From positions 14,756,001-14,820,000 of the forward strand of contig BTRK01000001.1 in assembly GCA_036245805.1 (NCBI GenBank): 64,000 nucleotides of DNA, in the 5' to 3' direction. The DNA comes from Pristionchus mayeri. Taxonomy: Eukaryota > Nematoda > Chromadorea > Rhabditida > Neodiplogasteridae. The translations under genes were made by a program, and so were the position numbers. Below, piece by piece: positions 24,175 through 37,900 of the stretch; positions within the stretch are counted from its first letter, which is position 1; the number at the start of each line of letters is the position of its first letter. Below the pieces are notes generated by a model. It searched no databases. It was not told the origin of the DNA and saw nothing but the letters and a program-made list of their open reading frames with translations.

Positions 24175-25428
24175 GCGGACACGCGGATAAGCGGATACGG
24201 ACGTGGATCTCACTAATCCAATTCCATACTCTGTCCATTTCCTCGTCCCCCTTCTTATGTAGCAGTAGTTGTTAAGCCTGCATCATTCGCAATCATTTTC
24301 TGAACCGCCTTTGTACAGTAGTCCATGTCCGGCCGTTCGCGCTGCCTAACCGGGCGCGCGGATGAGCGGATAGAGACGCGGATGAATCTCGTTATCCTCG
24401 AACACTCTTCATCATTCCCTTTCTCTCCCTCCTCCCTTTCTCTATCTGTACGTTATGCCATCATTCTCCATTAATCATCATAATATTCTCCTTCGAATGT
24501 TCATTCTTCACCATGTAAATTCTTCTTCATGACGGCAATTGTATAGTATTCATGATGCAACGTCATTTTTCGAGCTATTTAACCCATACTCTTGTGTTGA
24601 TGTCTCCCGTTTACCGTTTACCTTTTGAACCGCACTCCTATGGATACCATTGAGGGCAATCCCACCATACCATGATTATACTCAAACTCGCTTATCATAT
24701 GTCCTATCGTTACTCTAATTGATCCTAAAGCGTATTGTCTGTACTCGGGGTGGCTCCCGAGTGATTGACCGCTCTTTTCACATTCTCTTTCGGTAGACTA
24801 GTACTGCTCTGGTACTGGTACTGGTACTGTACCAGTGGTATACCACACATAGAATGTCACGACTTGCGTAGCAATCCCTAATATGTAAGCTATCATTTTG
24901 ATATCCCCCACCTCGCATGAGGTAACTTTACTCACATTTCGAATATTGTAGTTAGGAAAAGGCTAACGTATGCGACGATTTGATTTATTTGTACGCTTCG
25001 AACAATGTATGTACTATTACAACAATAATCAACATAAATAAACATTTAAGAAAACTGATACAAATGTGAACAAATTGAGTAAATAAAGTCAGTTTGCGAC
25101 GCGACGTGTGTGCGCACGCAAAGAGATTGAGCATACTGTAGTCGGCTCTCGCTATATTTCGCCTTCCGCCTATTTTGAACGCGGAAAACAAGTTTTGGCT
25201 AGATTTCACGAAATTTTTTCTTGCTATGGATTTCCTGCTTCGCATTCCCACTAAGTTATTTCCCATTGTCAATTTAGGTTTGAACATGCTCATTTCCTGT
25301 CGATTATTCACATATTTTCCATTTTCATCCGTTCCCACGGTCTGTGAATACCTATTGTGTGCCGCCGTTTGCTCAAATCGATTTAGTTGAAAACTTGAGA
25401 TAATACATCAGAGTTCTCCACTCATACC

Positions 25429-25519
<91 letters not shown>

Positions 25520-26552
25520 CTCTCCCCTCTACCCCCTCTCTCCCTTCCCACACCTCTGCCTCTCCCTCCCCAAATCGATAGGCTATGTCAGCCGTTTTTT
25601 CACGAATCTCCTATTTTCTCACAGGAGGTGGGAGAGAGCGTGAGAATATGAAAAACGCAAGCCTCTTTTCCCCGGTTATCCTCTCTCAACGCGGAACAAG
25701 CACGTGCTCCCTCCCTCTTCCCTCATTATTCTCTCTTCGCTCGTTGTTTTCTGTCCCTCCCTCACTTGCTTCCCGCTAGTTTACGCTTCCTTCCTTCCTA
25801 CTGACCGACGTTCTTCGGTTTTTTTCTCGCTTTTGTTTGACTGCAAATTCATACAGTTCGAATATGAAATCATAAATCGAATTCTACGCTTTAAATGCAC
25901 TAATATTGTCGCTGTTTTGCGAAACACTTCATGATAGATCCGCACAAAAGAGCACGGGAAGAACACATCCTTATGGCGGGCATTTCGTTCCCTCTTCCTT
26001 CTCGTTCACTTTATTGTATCGATCTTTGCTCGGAATGCCCAGACGTGGTGCAAAAGAATAGCTGTCTCGTCAATTTGCCTCGAAGTCATTCTCGCGAAGG
26101 AAAGCAAAAAATATCGAATTTCAAATTATGGTTGACAGGGAATTTCACTCGAGTCTAAATGCTGTCTCGCCGTTGCAATCCTCCCTCACCCCTCACTCAT
26201 TTTGCAAAATTCACAAATCATGCTGAAAATGCTGATAAGGCAGACATAGATTCCCCTCAACCAGAGATGTCATTGTCTATTCATTCTGAGCACGCTCTCA
26301 CCAGTCAGATAGGTGAGAGTCCACGCAAAGTGAAGATAGTAATCTCTTGCGAACCCTTCCTAGCTTCAACCCGTTATTATTATCATCGCATGTGCAAGTG
26401 ATCAAATGAGTTTTCAATTATAACTTTTCCCGCAACATTTCGCTACCTACGAATGTATCGTGCAAAACTTTATAATTGTTGAATCTCCGCGTCTGTGAAT
26501 CATGAATAATTATGCGTAACATAATTAATTAATTAATTAAGAAACTCCGACG
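24175..26552. other. Intergenic region between the TAZ genes
   Basis: Contains a short direct duplication of the 3' end of the first TAZ gene (blocks with GCGCGG...GAGCGGA near 24163 and 24343), a long CT microsatellite (25432-25517) and pyrimidine-rich sequence. No exons are supported. Confidence 0.55.
25432..25517. repeat. (TC)n microsatellite, about 86 bp
   Basis: Uninterrupted CT dinucleotides, followed by a CCCCTCTCCCCTC-type degenerate tail to about 25570. Confidence 0.95.
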
Positions 26553-29500
26553 ATGGGCCGCTCGACGGCCTTCGTCGAGCCGCCATTGAACGGGCAGTTG
26601 ACGGCGAGACAGCGACTACAGGCAGGGAACAATCAGGTTCGCATTATTCATTCTCCACCACTCTCATTGTTGGAGCATTGTGGTGCATTATTACAGGGGA
26701 AACAAGTATCATGATTCAAAATAATTATGTATTGTGTTAATCTCAGGAGAAAATAGCCGTCCTGGACCGTTCCAGTCTCCATTCGGAGTGGATTGTTCAC
26801 GTGCGAGCGTGCAAGGTTCGTTTTATTGTGCATTGGGTTGAGTACGAAGAAATTGTAATGGGAAACTGGTTAATGTTTTGATACAAAAGTCTATACTACA
26901 ATGGGGGGAAGTTAAATGGGAGAAATACACCCTTCCTGATGCAAGTATCATCAATGTTGAGCGGGATGTTGCGGAATTAGCCCCAATGACCTTGCACAAA
27001 GAGATGGAAAGGATCTCGGGTTGGCCACACTCTGCCCAAACCGAGATTAGCATCGTTTCCCTCTCCCTTTTTGCAATACTCTCTCCACATTCCTCCCCTC
27101 TCCCTTCTAATTCCCACCCATACTCTCTCCCAGCATTCCTCTCTCCCCTAGGTTGAACCGTATTGATAGTGTGCGAGTGTGTGTGTGTGTGTGTATCCTC
27201 CTTTCTTATGCCCACTAGTGAGCCAATACTACTCGCCCAATCGATAATGTCACCTAATTTTGCCAATTCTACTCTCCCATTTAGCTAGCTCTCTCGCACC
27301 ACCACCCCAAGACAAGAGAAATGAGAAGGAAGGAGTTTAGTCTGTACTATTTTTTTAAATACCCACGTGGTAAGAGAATTACACACCCTGTTCATTGCCT
27401 ACTCCTATATTCAATTGTGTTCTTATCAGGTTCTTATCAGCACGTCTCATCTGAACAACTCCCCGTATTCTCCCACCTTTGACCGTATTTGTCTCTATGC
27501 AAGTGAATACACCAAGTGAACTGACTAAACCGAGCTTCCTAACTTTCCCAATAATACCCTCTAAATCGAATCCCTCGAGGTGAAACAATAGGTCTTACTG
27601 CGCTACTCTGAAGGTCCATTCAAGGTCTCTATTTTGATGTAGATCCGTTCTATCGATTGATCTCACTACTTGGTCTGCTTTCTGAATTAGGAATGTTCAG
27701 ACCTTTGGTGATCGAACACATGCTAAATAACTGTTTTCCAGATCAAGGACTGCTCCGACTCGTGCAGTCGCCAGAAGAAGGCGCTCGCGCACGTGAGGAA
27801 GTGCCGGCAGGCGACCTGTGATCGTGAGTTTGCCGTGATTCAAAAGAATTTGTGATTCAAAAGAAATTTTGATTCAAAAAAAGATGTGATTCAAAAGAAG
27901 TTGTGATTCAAAAGAATTTGTGATTCATAAGAATTATTTTTTTTTATAAGAATGTATGATTCAAAACTGATTCAAAATAGCTCTGAATAACTGAGCTGAT
28001 AAGTATGGAATGCCAATGTAGTGATATTTTAAAAACGTGTTTTCAATAATCATTTGCGAAATTCCAGACGACGGCATGTGCCAAGTGACCAAGGAGGTGC
28101 TCGATCATTACAAGAAGTGCGACAAACCGAAGGAGCATTGCAAGATTTGCATCCACCTTTTGGTTAGTCACTGCCCTTGCCTGAAATAAGTTATGCTGAT
28201 AAAATTTCAGTGATTTTTTTCAGCGACTCTTTAATTAAAAATGAAACATTTGCTGAAAATTGTGAGCATGTTCTTATGTAATATGGGAATATTGTAGAAA
28301 ATCAAGCCGGCCGCAGCAGCTGCAGTTGAGATGGCGCTTCAGCAGGTTAGAATTGTGCTAAGAAGTCGCTAATCATTAATTCATTTGCGAGCAAACTAGA
28401 ACATTGAACTAGAACATGACCGCATAGCACTTCAATCAGTCTTTCATTACTGGTATATTCCGCCCAAATTTTGAGTAGCTAACAACATGCGATATTGTAT
28501 CATCGAGGGCGCGCTTCCAAATATAAGCAGTTCCTACAATTCTGATACAAAACTAGAAATTGATACAAAACCAGACATTGACAGGCAGTTCCGGCGGATC
28601 CTGTGCCCCAGGAGCCGACGATCAGAGAGGAACGAGTTGAGATGCGAGGAGTTACGAAGAAGAAAAAGAAGAAGAGGAATTATGTGAGCACTTCGTATTT
28701 TCAAAATTCAAGGTGATTTCGAAAATGATACTCATTTTACCCACATTTTGATATTCAAGTGAGCAATGTAGAAATATATGGCTAGCTTAGCTCTGAGCTT
28801 ACAATGAAATGGCAAAGGAGAAAGTGAACTAGGGGAATTTCACGTTGCGTTAGATATATTTACACGACATTTCGCACTTAGCGTAATGAAAGAGATGCGT
28901 TTTATCCAATCTCATTGCGTGATCTCGTTGACACTATCGAATTTCCATTTGGGCACGAAAGGGATTGATGTGAGCACAATCTATTCCTAAAGGGATTAAA
29001 GCGATTAGGCGCATTGCATTCCTTTCTGTATCGAATCAAAATAATGGAAATGTACCATAACTGTGTCGAAACAAAAAAACATTGTAAGGTGCAGGTTGTA
29101 GAGGAGATGCCTGAAAGAACACGTATTATCAATGCATATCCCCCACAACTACTACCCTATGATACAGTACCTACAAAATTTATATTTTAAAAGAAGTCGT
29201 ACATTCATGCCATTACAGGCAGAAATCGACTCTTCCGCGAATAATACATACACGGATGCAGTGTACGGTAATGTGAGTAACCGAGCATTGTTTTCATTTT
29301 CTGTCATAACCCCAACGTGAGTAGGCCATAAGGAATTTCATGTATGAATGTCTGATCGAGTGACAATATTATGATTCAGAATAATGATTGATTCAGAAAC
29401 ACTTGATACAAATCAGTTAATGAATCTTCTGCAGGACGAAAATTCCCGCCAGTTCCCCGAGTACGGCATCAACACCCAGTTCACTCATCACGAGCCGGTT

Positions 29501-32500
29501 GGATGGGTGAGCAATTATAAGGAATTCGAGACAAAATATTATTTGAATCGAGTTGATGCGAAATTTTTTGCATGACATATCACGACTCCTAAACAGATCT
29601 CATGTGGCATATGTACTTGCATATTGTATATTGATTTCAGCAAACGCCACTATCCAAAGGCGCCGTCTGTCCTCCAACACCTCGGGATTCTCCCGTGCCT
29701 TGGGTGGATGAGGTGATGCCCTATTACGAGATGGACGACATGCTTGAGGTGGGAAATTGAGTCCGAGAAACGGTACGCTCTCTTCATTTTCCTCACACCC
29801 GATCGTTCAAGATCGTGGATAAAAGCGGATTCCTTGGCATCGATTCTCTGTTAAAAACGCGAATATTATGTCATGTGTTCGTTGCTATAAGGCAAAACAG
29901 TTTGCCTTGTTGCAGTGCATGTTCGCGTCCACCTTCAAGATGGCGCGGATGGCTTCTGAACCGGTGGAGCCGGCCGCGTCGCTGACAGCGTCCGCTTCAG
30001 CCGCGTCAGCGGCTGCTGCCGCGACCGCGTCACGCGACCCGCCTATACCTCCGGAGACAGCCGCGATGCTGTTCGCCGCGAACTGGACCGCGCCGTCGCT
30101 CGCGGAGAGCATGATGCCGCTGCTGATGACCGCTCCTTATGAGTGGCAGAAACAGTTCATTGCGACGATATTCACTACGGCGCATCCCGCGCAGATCAAG
30201 GTTCGACTTATACTCATCATTTTGTCGAGGATGTGAACATTATCTTGCAGCCTTTACCTCTTAACTGTCATCCTTAGCCTTGTCCTTAGCTTATATGTTC
30301 CCTTCTGGGCGTGTCCTAGTCTAAACCTAGATTTACTCTTACCTTACATAGATGCTGAAAGATCTTATCATAATATCTTTAAGCATCTATGCGGTGTACT
30401 CACGCCGGAACAGGCGGAGACGGTCGCAGCGTGCAGTCCAGAGGCTGCAGCAATTACCGCTGTGAGTCCATTAGCCCTCTGGCCATGAGAAATAATTCGA
30501 AATTACCATGTATTTCGTGGACAATGTGCTTCGAAACCATTTCTTCCAATGTAAATTAGATTGTGAGTGGTGGAATAATCGTTAGCTAACAGTTTCTTCG
30601 TAACCAGATACCAAAAATCGTTACATTTCAAAGAGCACATGGATTGAATAATTCTACCGTTCGGAAGATTGCTATTGCACGGCATCTGATATCTTTTAAT
30701 CCCACTTCTTTTCAGTTTTGCACTCGTCTAAAATTGGCGCAGGATGCAACTACCACGGTTAGTCCAAACTACGCTCTAATACAATACAAAACGCAATAAC
30801 AGGCGAAGCGTGTACTAGACAACTCCAAAAAAATGTTTTCTCCAGGATGGCACTCCCACTTCTACCTCCGACGCAGCTCCCACTGCTTCTGAACCGCCCA
30901 AGTACTCGACATCGACATCATGGATGCCGGAGGCGGAGCGCGCCAAGTTCCGCGCCATGCAGGTAAACTACATTCTTTGTAACTCTGCATTTGATGTTGT
31001 TAAAGAACTCCAAGATAATATCTGGTGTATGATAAGTTTAAAAAAGATAGGTATGAGGTAAACATGTGATTAGTAACTATTGATGTTCGTGATAAATGGA
31101 AAACACAGAAAACATCACAAAACATGCACTAAAAGAGGTTTCAAAACACTGAAAGTGATTCAAAAGACGAAACAAATAATTCCAGGCCGAGTGCGCCCTT
31201 GCCACTCCCGAGACGCCTAATTGGATTCGGAAAGAGGACCGAGACCGGTTGATGGCCATGAACTTCGACAGCTCCCCTCCTCCTCAGGCTGATGCGGAAG
31301 GTACAGTTATCCACTTCGATTGTTTACCTGCGCAAATTTTCGCGATTTTAGCATCGGTAATGTCGACATTTCCGAATATCTTCGGTCTACATCTTAGTGG
31401 AGTATTCATGGTTTAGTTCCACTTGAATACAACTACATTCTGACTTAGTTAGCGACAGATCTGTCGATACCTCGAAATCAAACTATTAATTGCAGCGAAT
31501 GAAGACGCCGATGCGTCTACGACCGTTGAAGCCGCCGCTGAAGGTATGCTACAATACCTTTGTTTCAACGAATAATAATAGCAGATATTGCGTCCGAAAG
31601 CAGCCTAGTTTTGAATCATATTTTCATTTGTGTAAATCACTGTGCGTCAAACTGCATCGTGTAGCTGGAACAAATATATTCTACCGGCATTAGTTATTGT
31701 TTTCCAGCCTCATCAGTTTCCGCCGCGCCTCCTACTCCCTCGATGACAGAAAGGATCGAAGCACTCGTGCGGGCGCAGGATCCCTCCGCTAAACCCTCAT
31801 TCGAAGTTCAGCCTTCAAATAGCAGCAAGGTGAGCAGGATAGTGTTGTCTAGGCCATATGTTTTCGATACAAATCCATTGCACTCATCACGAATCTGAAT
31901 CAAAATAAAACAAGAGTTGCTAGAACTGATAAAGAAGGATCCTATGAATCGACGGAATATCTGACTTATAGTGCGCAGCAGCATTAATGGCGGCAGCTGC
32001 ATGTGCTGCCAAGGAGCTGCGGGAAATGCCGGAGCAGTTGAAGGATAAGGTGGGCGATGTCACACTATATCCGTAAGATATGCCTCTGCTTGAGCAGAAT
32101 ATTCACACATCATACGCTAGTAGAAGCATATGAAAACTACAATTATTTTTAGATGTATGAGCCGAAAAATGTTCAAAAATGTGATTTAGGTATGTCCCAA
32201 GGAGTACGAGAGCAAGATGAAGAGGGAGCTGGATCAGCTAAGGATATACGGCAGTTATCTAGTGCACGCGAGAGACTGCGATCCCGAGGTGAGTCAGTTG
32301 TAATTTTGGAGGATACCAAGGACTCTCGAGTATGTTCATCCCCCTCTAAATTTCCGTTCGAATATGCGTTGCTCTTCATACACATCCTATTTTTGCCACA
32401 GACAAATGCGAGAGGTTGACGATAGGGTAAACGTCTGGACGGGAATAGCGCGCACATTGAAGAGACAATTACAAGCTCTTGAGTCTGTGCTATTTGCAGA

Positions 32501-33508
32501 TGGACTGCAAATTCAAGAACGGCATGTGCGGATCGATGAAGGAGGTGATCGAGCACCTGAAGACCTGCACGAATCGGCAGTGCACGGGTGAGATAACTAC
32601 ATTTTGGATTTTTTTTTGATTTTTCATTACCAATATATTGATAGTGGTGTGTGAACCTTGGGACACAGAACGTATATATTATTTTTGAAACTGCATAACG
32701 ATTCAGAAAATTAATACAGAATAATGATTCAGAAAAGGCTGAGAAAACAAATTCAGTGCATCGCTGCAAGGAGGTGCGCGAGACAGTTCGACACTGGGCA
32801 GTGTGCAAGAATCGGGAAAACTGCGTGTTCTGCTTCCATCTGACACAGACTGGAGTAAGTTCCCTTTTCCTTCCAACTTTTCCAAAGCGCCGGAGAATTT
32901 TTTCTCAATTTTTTTCTCAAATTATCAAGACTTCCTAGGATCAGTCTTCATAATCTTACTAAGAAATTGTTTTTAAATGTGTAACAATTGCTTAATTGGG
33001 TTAGGCATCAGTCACATTGTACACTGATCTAGCTAAGCGAAATATTATTTCCGACATGGCTTACCCTGAACATTGCAGAACCCGATCGAGCGATACGTTA
33101 GCATCGACCAGATGTTGTACAACGAGTACGTTTTTCCACGAATTTCCTTAGCCAGATACTAGAGGGCATAAGGGCAAGGATAAATTGAAAATGGCTCATT
33201 CAGGCGGGAATTAAACGTTAAAATTATACTACGATAAATACAATAATTATAATAATCTGCAATTTCCAGAATCTTGCAGTACTCACTCGCTGCTCAGTTG
33301 TTGAGGATATCCGGAGTCAAGGACGAATACTGGATAACGGATATGGACTTGTAAGTTTTGTATTCCAAATATATGTTAGAGTTGTCGACATCTTTAAAGA
33401 AATATCATCAAAATACCAGCAAATTTACTTTAATAACATTATTTCAGAACGGAAAATCTCGCCTCGCTGAGTTTAGAAGATAAGACAGACGGAAAGGGAC
33501 GAGAATAG
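26553..33508 (+). CDS. Two-TAZ-domain protein, CBP-like but without HAT (689 aa)
   Basis: Twenty-three exons (first 26553-26636, last 33448-33508) total 2070 nt with all phases matching. TAZ-A spans about residues 36-110: HVRAC, CSDSC, ALAHVRKC...CD, CQVTKEVLDHYKKC, CKIC. TAZ-B spans about 533-627: HARDC, C..NGMC, VIEHLKTC..RQC, HRC..VRETVRHWAVC, CVFC. Both keep the HCCC ligand pattern of CBP/p300 TAZ domains, which bind activation domains. The ~420-residue middle is low-complexity, Ala/Pro/Ser/Thr-rich (a run of alternating Ala and Ser near 29980-30030), plus a basic KKKKKKR patch (exon 28585-28683). No KIX, bromodomain or acetyltransferase is seen, so a transcriptional adaptor or competitor of CBP is an inference. 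Exon 11 (30384-30461) uses a TTTAAG acceptor and is the least certain. Two separate genes are possible but continuous phases favour one. Confidence 0.75.
27835..27945. repeat. Tandem repeat of ~19 bp in an intron
   Basis: Five or six units of GTGATTCAAAAGAATTT type lie just inside the third intron of the two-TAZ gene. The unit is the intronic motif that recurs singly across the window. Confidence 0.85.
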
Positions 33509-34918
33509 CAGTAAGTATTTCAAGATTGACTTATGAATACATTCCCTATTATATTTTAAAAAAAGTGGCTCCTGCTGAGAAATTATAAAATACCTCCTAT
33601 ATATTCTTCTTTTCAGATGCTGCCAGCGCCCACTCTTCCTAAACCGAATGCAGAGTTACAAACACCTACCTCATGAAACCGATTTCTGACCCTGTCAAGT
33701 AGTATTGTAGAGAGATGTATGCCACGAGTTACCACCACTTGTTTTTTTTTTTAAATTCTATATTCTATCAATTAGTATCTCAGTTTCTCAAAAAACATAG
33801 ATGAATGATTCTCAGACTTGCCTACCTCGCAACACGAGGTGGACTCCGACCATTCCCGCTGACCCATTCTACGGTAGAACCCAGGATAGGGGTCGCTTCT
33901 CGAAAAATGAATCATTTTGTTCAGAAAATTCGCAGTTAGTTCGTTGCAGCGTTCTGTAAGAGAATTTTGAATCGATCCATTTCTTGAAAAGTCAACCCTA
34001 GCCCAAGATAGATCACTCCTACTTATGCACCATTTTCTATCCATCTTTACCATGTTGTTATGCTTCTAAAATGGATGACTAGCCAGTAGATCGCATTGTT
34101 ACGCGTTGTTAATCAGTAGTGAACCCGTTGTTGCGGCGAAACCGCGAATTTCGACATCTCTACTAGAGTCCGAGAAACCATACGGCGGTCGATGCATCTG
34201 TTCACTTTCTCTGCGCTCTAAAGAGCTAGAGAGTGCGTGGATTGAAGCGACCGTCGTATCGTTTTCGACCTCTCTTCTCCATCATTACAGCGTTTCTGAA
34301 TATCTCCTCGATAGCGATCTGTCGATCTGCCCTTCCCCTAATTCTATCCTATCTTTCACCCCCCTTTCATCCCTCTTTCCTGTCTACTTCCGTGATTCGA
34401 CAGATTTAGATAAAACTGTTGACTTTTTTCACCAGGGAACGATAAACCTTTGTCGTAATGTACATCATTTTCATGCGAATCAAACATCATCGTTTGGAAC
34501 ACTCTCTCAGTCGATCCGACCGCTGAGAAAGCACTAGAAATGAGTAGGGCGCACGCTAAAATGGCACATACACTATTCTACCAAACAGCAAAAAGGTTTC
34601 ATTTTTGAACAACAAACTTTGTACCGTTTGTGTGCTGGGAAACAAACGACCATTCGATCCCGTTTCGCATCCCGTTTTACTCTCTCCTAAGCTCGGCGTT
34701 ATCAACTCGGGCGAATTACCACAAGATTTCCTGTTTTCGGCAGTATTCATCCAACTTTCGCTAGTTTTGCTTTAGTATTCTTTCTCTTTTTTTAGTTTTC
34801 TGTGATAATTATGTAAATTGTGGGACTATTACTTCTTTTAAATCAGCATTCCTTCTCTTTCTTTTACTTACACTTATTTATGCCTGTCTAAATTTAGAGA
34901 TATACGTTATTTAGGAAG
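33509..34918. other. Intergenic region between the TAZ gene and ELO
   Basis: No repeat family member or spliced exon is identified. Open stretches at 33772-34053 (minus) and 34106-34537 (plus) have no recognisable domain and no second exon. Confidence 0.5.
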
Positions 34919-37900
34919 ATGGACTTATTCTCACGCATGCAGCGAATAGAGTTCAAAGCCGCGGAGCTTGTGGAAATTCTCAAGGAACAAGTGACTTTCT
35001 CTGAATTGTCCGCCCCAATGAAGTTTTCTGAACCAAAAACATGTAGGAATTCAACTACCACCGAGCGTCGAAGTGGATGGGCGATCACACTCTCTTCACC
35101 ATTCAGGTCAAAAAATAGTAAATTTATTGATGGACAAATTGATTTTTGATCTTTTGAATCAAATGATTAGAAAACATTATCTTGATGGGTTTATTTTTTT
35201 TTGATAATTTGTATCTTTAAAATCCACCGTAATGTTGTCTCTCATAAAGTATGTCTGATCGTCCAAAGAAGACTTTTCCGAATACACCAAAAATTTAAGA
35301 AAATAAAAACAAATATTTCAGGTCGTCGTCCTCTACGTCGTCTCCATTCACCTCATCAAGGACTTCATGAGGGAGCGAGTGGCTTTCAAGCTGACACTGC
35401 CTATCCAGGTGATTCAAACTACCAAAGAATCACAAGCACATTTTGTTGAAAGAAATGAGAGGGATCGTTCCTTCAACCTCACGCGTTAAACTATGTTTTG
35501 CTTAATAATAACCGTCCGAAATCGACACTTTAACGGCGTTCCTATCCAGGTGACTCAAAATATTAGTGATTGGATACTGGTGCAGGCTTTGTTGAACGCT
35601 TGGTATTGAGAGAGAGCGAGGGAAAAAACAGTCACCATTCAATAAGAGATATGAGGAATCTCCATATGACTGAAATCGCGAGAAAACTTTATTACCGGAA
35701 ACAATTTTACATTTTGTTTTGGATGATCGTGGGCCGCTTTTTGAATAATAGCTGCCAGTTGGAGCTAAGTCGGTGTTTTGGTGTTGTAGTCATTCAGATG
35801 CAGATGTTGGAATGCACATATTGATAATTAGATCAAGAGTGTATTCGATTAGTCATCGCACACGTGCCAATGAAAACAAAACTAAACATTCTCAGCAGAT
35901 AATGTACCGATATATGCAACTGTATGATCAACTCATTACAGCAAAAAAGAACACCAGTTTACTGATTTTTCACTGATTGCTTCTCTTTTTCCTCTTGAGG
36001 AACCCGAAGCATGATCCAGCACCAGAATCCGTTTTCCCTTCATTTCTTGAGGAATCCTTAGTATGTTCTTTCGTGTCCTCGCTTTCCGAATCGGTTTCAC
36101 CATAGAAGTCCTGATATCCCCTCGGGTTGAACATCCAATCCAGGTTTCTATACACTGAACGTCTTCTAGTGGGCCTGATCGGAGGCTGACTTTCACGTTC
36201 CCTCGGATCAGCCAGATCGTCCAGAATGGCCGGGTCGTAGGCGTGAAGACCGCGCCATAACTGCTCCAGCATGCCCCGGAACGAGTCGCCTTCAACGTAC
36301 AAAGCCGGGGAGCCATCGGCGAAAATTGCTTGGGCACTGTGACTATTCCCCGAGCTTCTATGGCATTCGGCGTCGGGTGAAACATCATCATCGTCATTTC
36401 CCTTCGTTGTCGCGAGTCGAACAATCGCCTCCCTGTAGGTTGAGCAGACGATGGTTCGATGCAACATTGGGCAAGAGAAGTAGAAGCAAATAGACATGAT
36501 GATTAGAGAATGGTGAAGAAGAAGGACGAGGATAAGGTTTTGAAGAAGAAGGGAAGATGAGGAAGGCTACGGATGAGAGCGGGAAGTGGTTAGTAAGAAG
36601 AGGCGACTAGAGCGAGAGACCTCAAGAAATGATGGAAATAAGTGCAGATAAGAATACATGCAAGCAAACAATCAAGTGCTTTTCAAAACGTTTCGCAATG
36701 GTGTATGAGTAAGGGAATGTGAGAGAGGCGAGGAATGTATCCGTGTGCAGGTGATTTGTGTGTGCACACGCATTTTGTAGGCACATGTCGTCTTCGATAT
36801 TGGGCATACAATACTAGAATTGTGCTAATTTGGGTGGATTAGAACCGCTCTTGTGATCTTGTTCTTGAAATTTGCGTCCAAAGTTAAGAGATCATCCAAG
36901 TGTTGGACGTATTATAAAATAAGCTCACTTAATGGTAAAGGGAAATATGCGGTCACGTCAAGCGTCATCATTTTGCAGAAAAGAGCAGAGTAGCGCCTAT
37001 AGCGTGGTGCCTAGCGTAGGACCTCCGATGGCAAAAACATTCAATAATTCCTATACTATTATTTCTGAACTATAGAATGAGTGTTGATTGAGTGTAAAAC
37101 GAAGGATGGAGGACGATTTTGAAAGAAATGAAGAGAGCCTGTTATAATATCTTTTGCAAAACGCCGCATCGAATATTTTCAAATTTTCTGTACAATTTTT
37201 TTCGATTGAGTGAATTTCCTTCTAATCTGATCCATTTCAGATCTGGAATCTCGCTGTAGCTTTGATGAGTGGGGTAGGAGCCGCAGCTATGACGCCGGAG
37301 TACATCTCCACATGGAACAATCGGGGATACGATGGTGAGTATTCCTCATAATCGGCACTAGGTCAGATGATAGCCAAAAATGGAACGCTTTCAAAGCATG
37401 CGCACAGTAGCTTCCCCAAGTTCCAAAAACGCGTCTGAAAAAGTCCTGAAGATGCGTCCATTTTTTGTTATCAATACGATTTTTTGTTATCAATACGTCA
37501 GACATCTGCCAAACTCTAACGAAGATTTCTCCCTACTCGGTGCTTGCTCCTGGCGGATAAATAAATTTAAATTTAAATTTAAATACGGAATGCAATTATC
37601 CGACGGCGATCACCCGACCTAGTGCCTCAAAATCGAATGGTTTCAAAATGGACTATGACGGGTCATGCCAAATATGCAGCATGGAAACTCAAATTCAGAT
37701 ATCAAGATTAAAGTAGATCTTACAAAGGAAATAGGCAGAAAGTACTCGCTAAAACTTGACTCGACGGGTGCAGGAAGAAATGCAGGAAGAAAGGAAAAAA
37801 AGTAATATGTTTTGCGGAACCATCCATTGTATAATGTATTTCTTCAGCCACAGTCTGCTCATCGAGGGAAGACTTCTTCTCGGGAACTGGCGGAGTGGCA

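Noticed and set aside
27835..27945. CRISPR-like array
   Set aside because: Direct short tandem units without spacers, in a eukaryotic intron.
29916..30461. PABC/MLLE-like domain in the two-TAZ protein (WQKQF...AHPAQIK)
   Set aside because: A few residues resemble MLLE helices but the KITGMLLE-type signature is absent.
35936..36424. Second overlapping minus-strand frame in the ELO intron
   Set aside because: Overlaps the 175-aa frame; its Met/Arg/Thr-rich composition is less protein-like.
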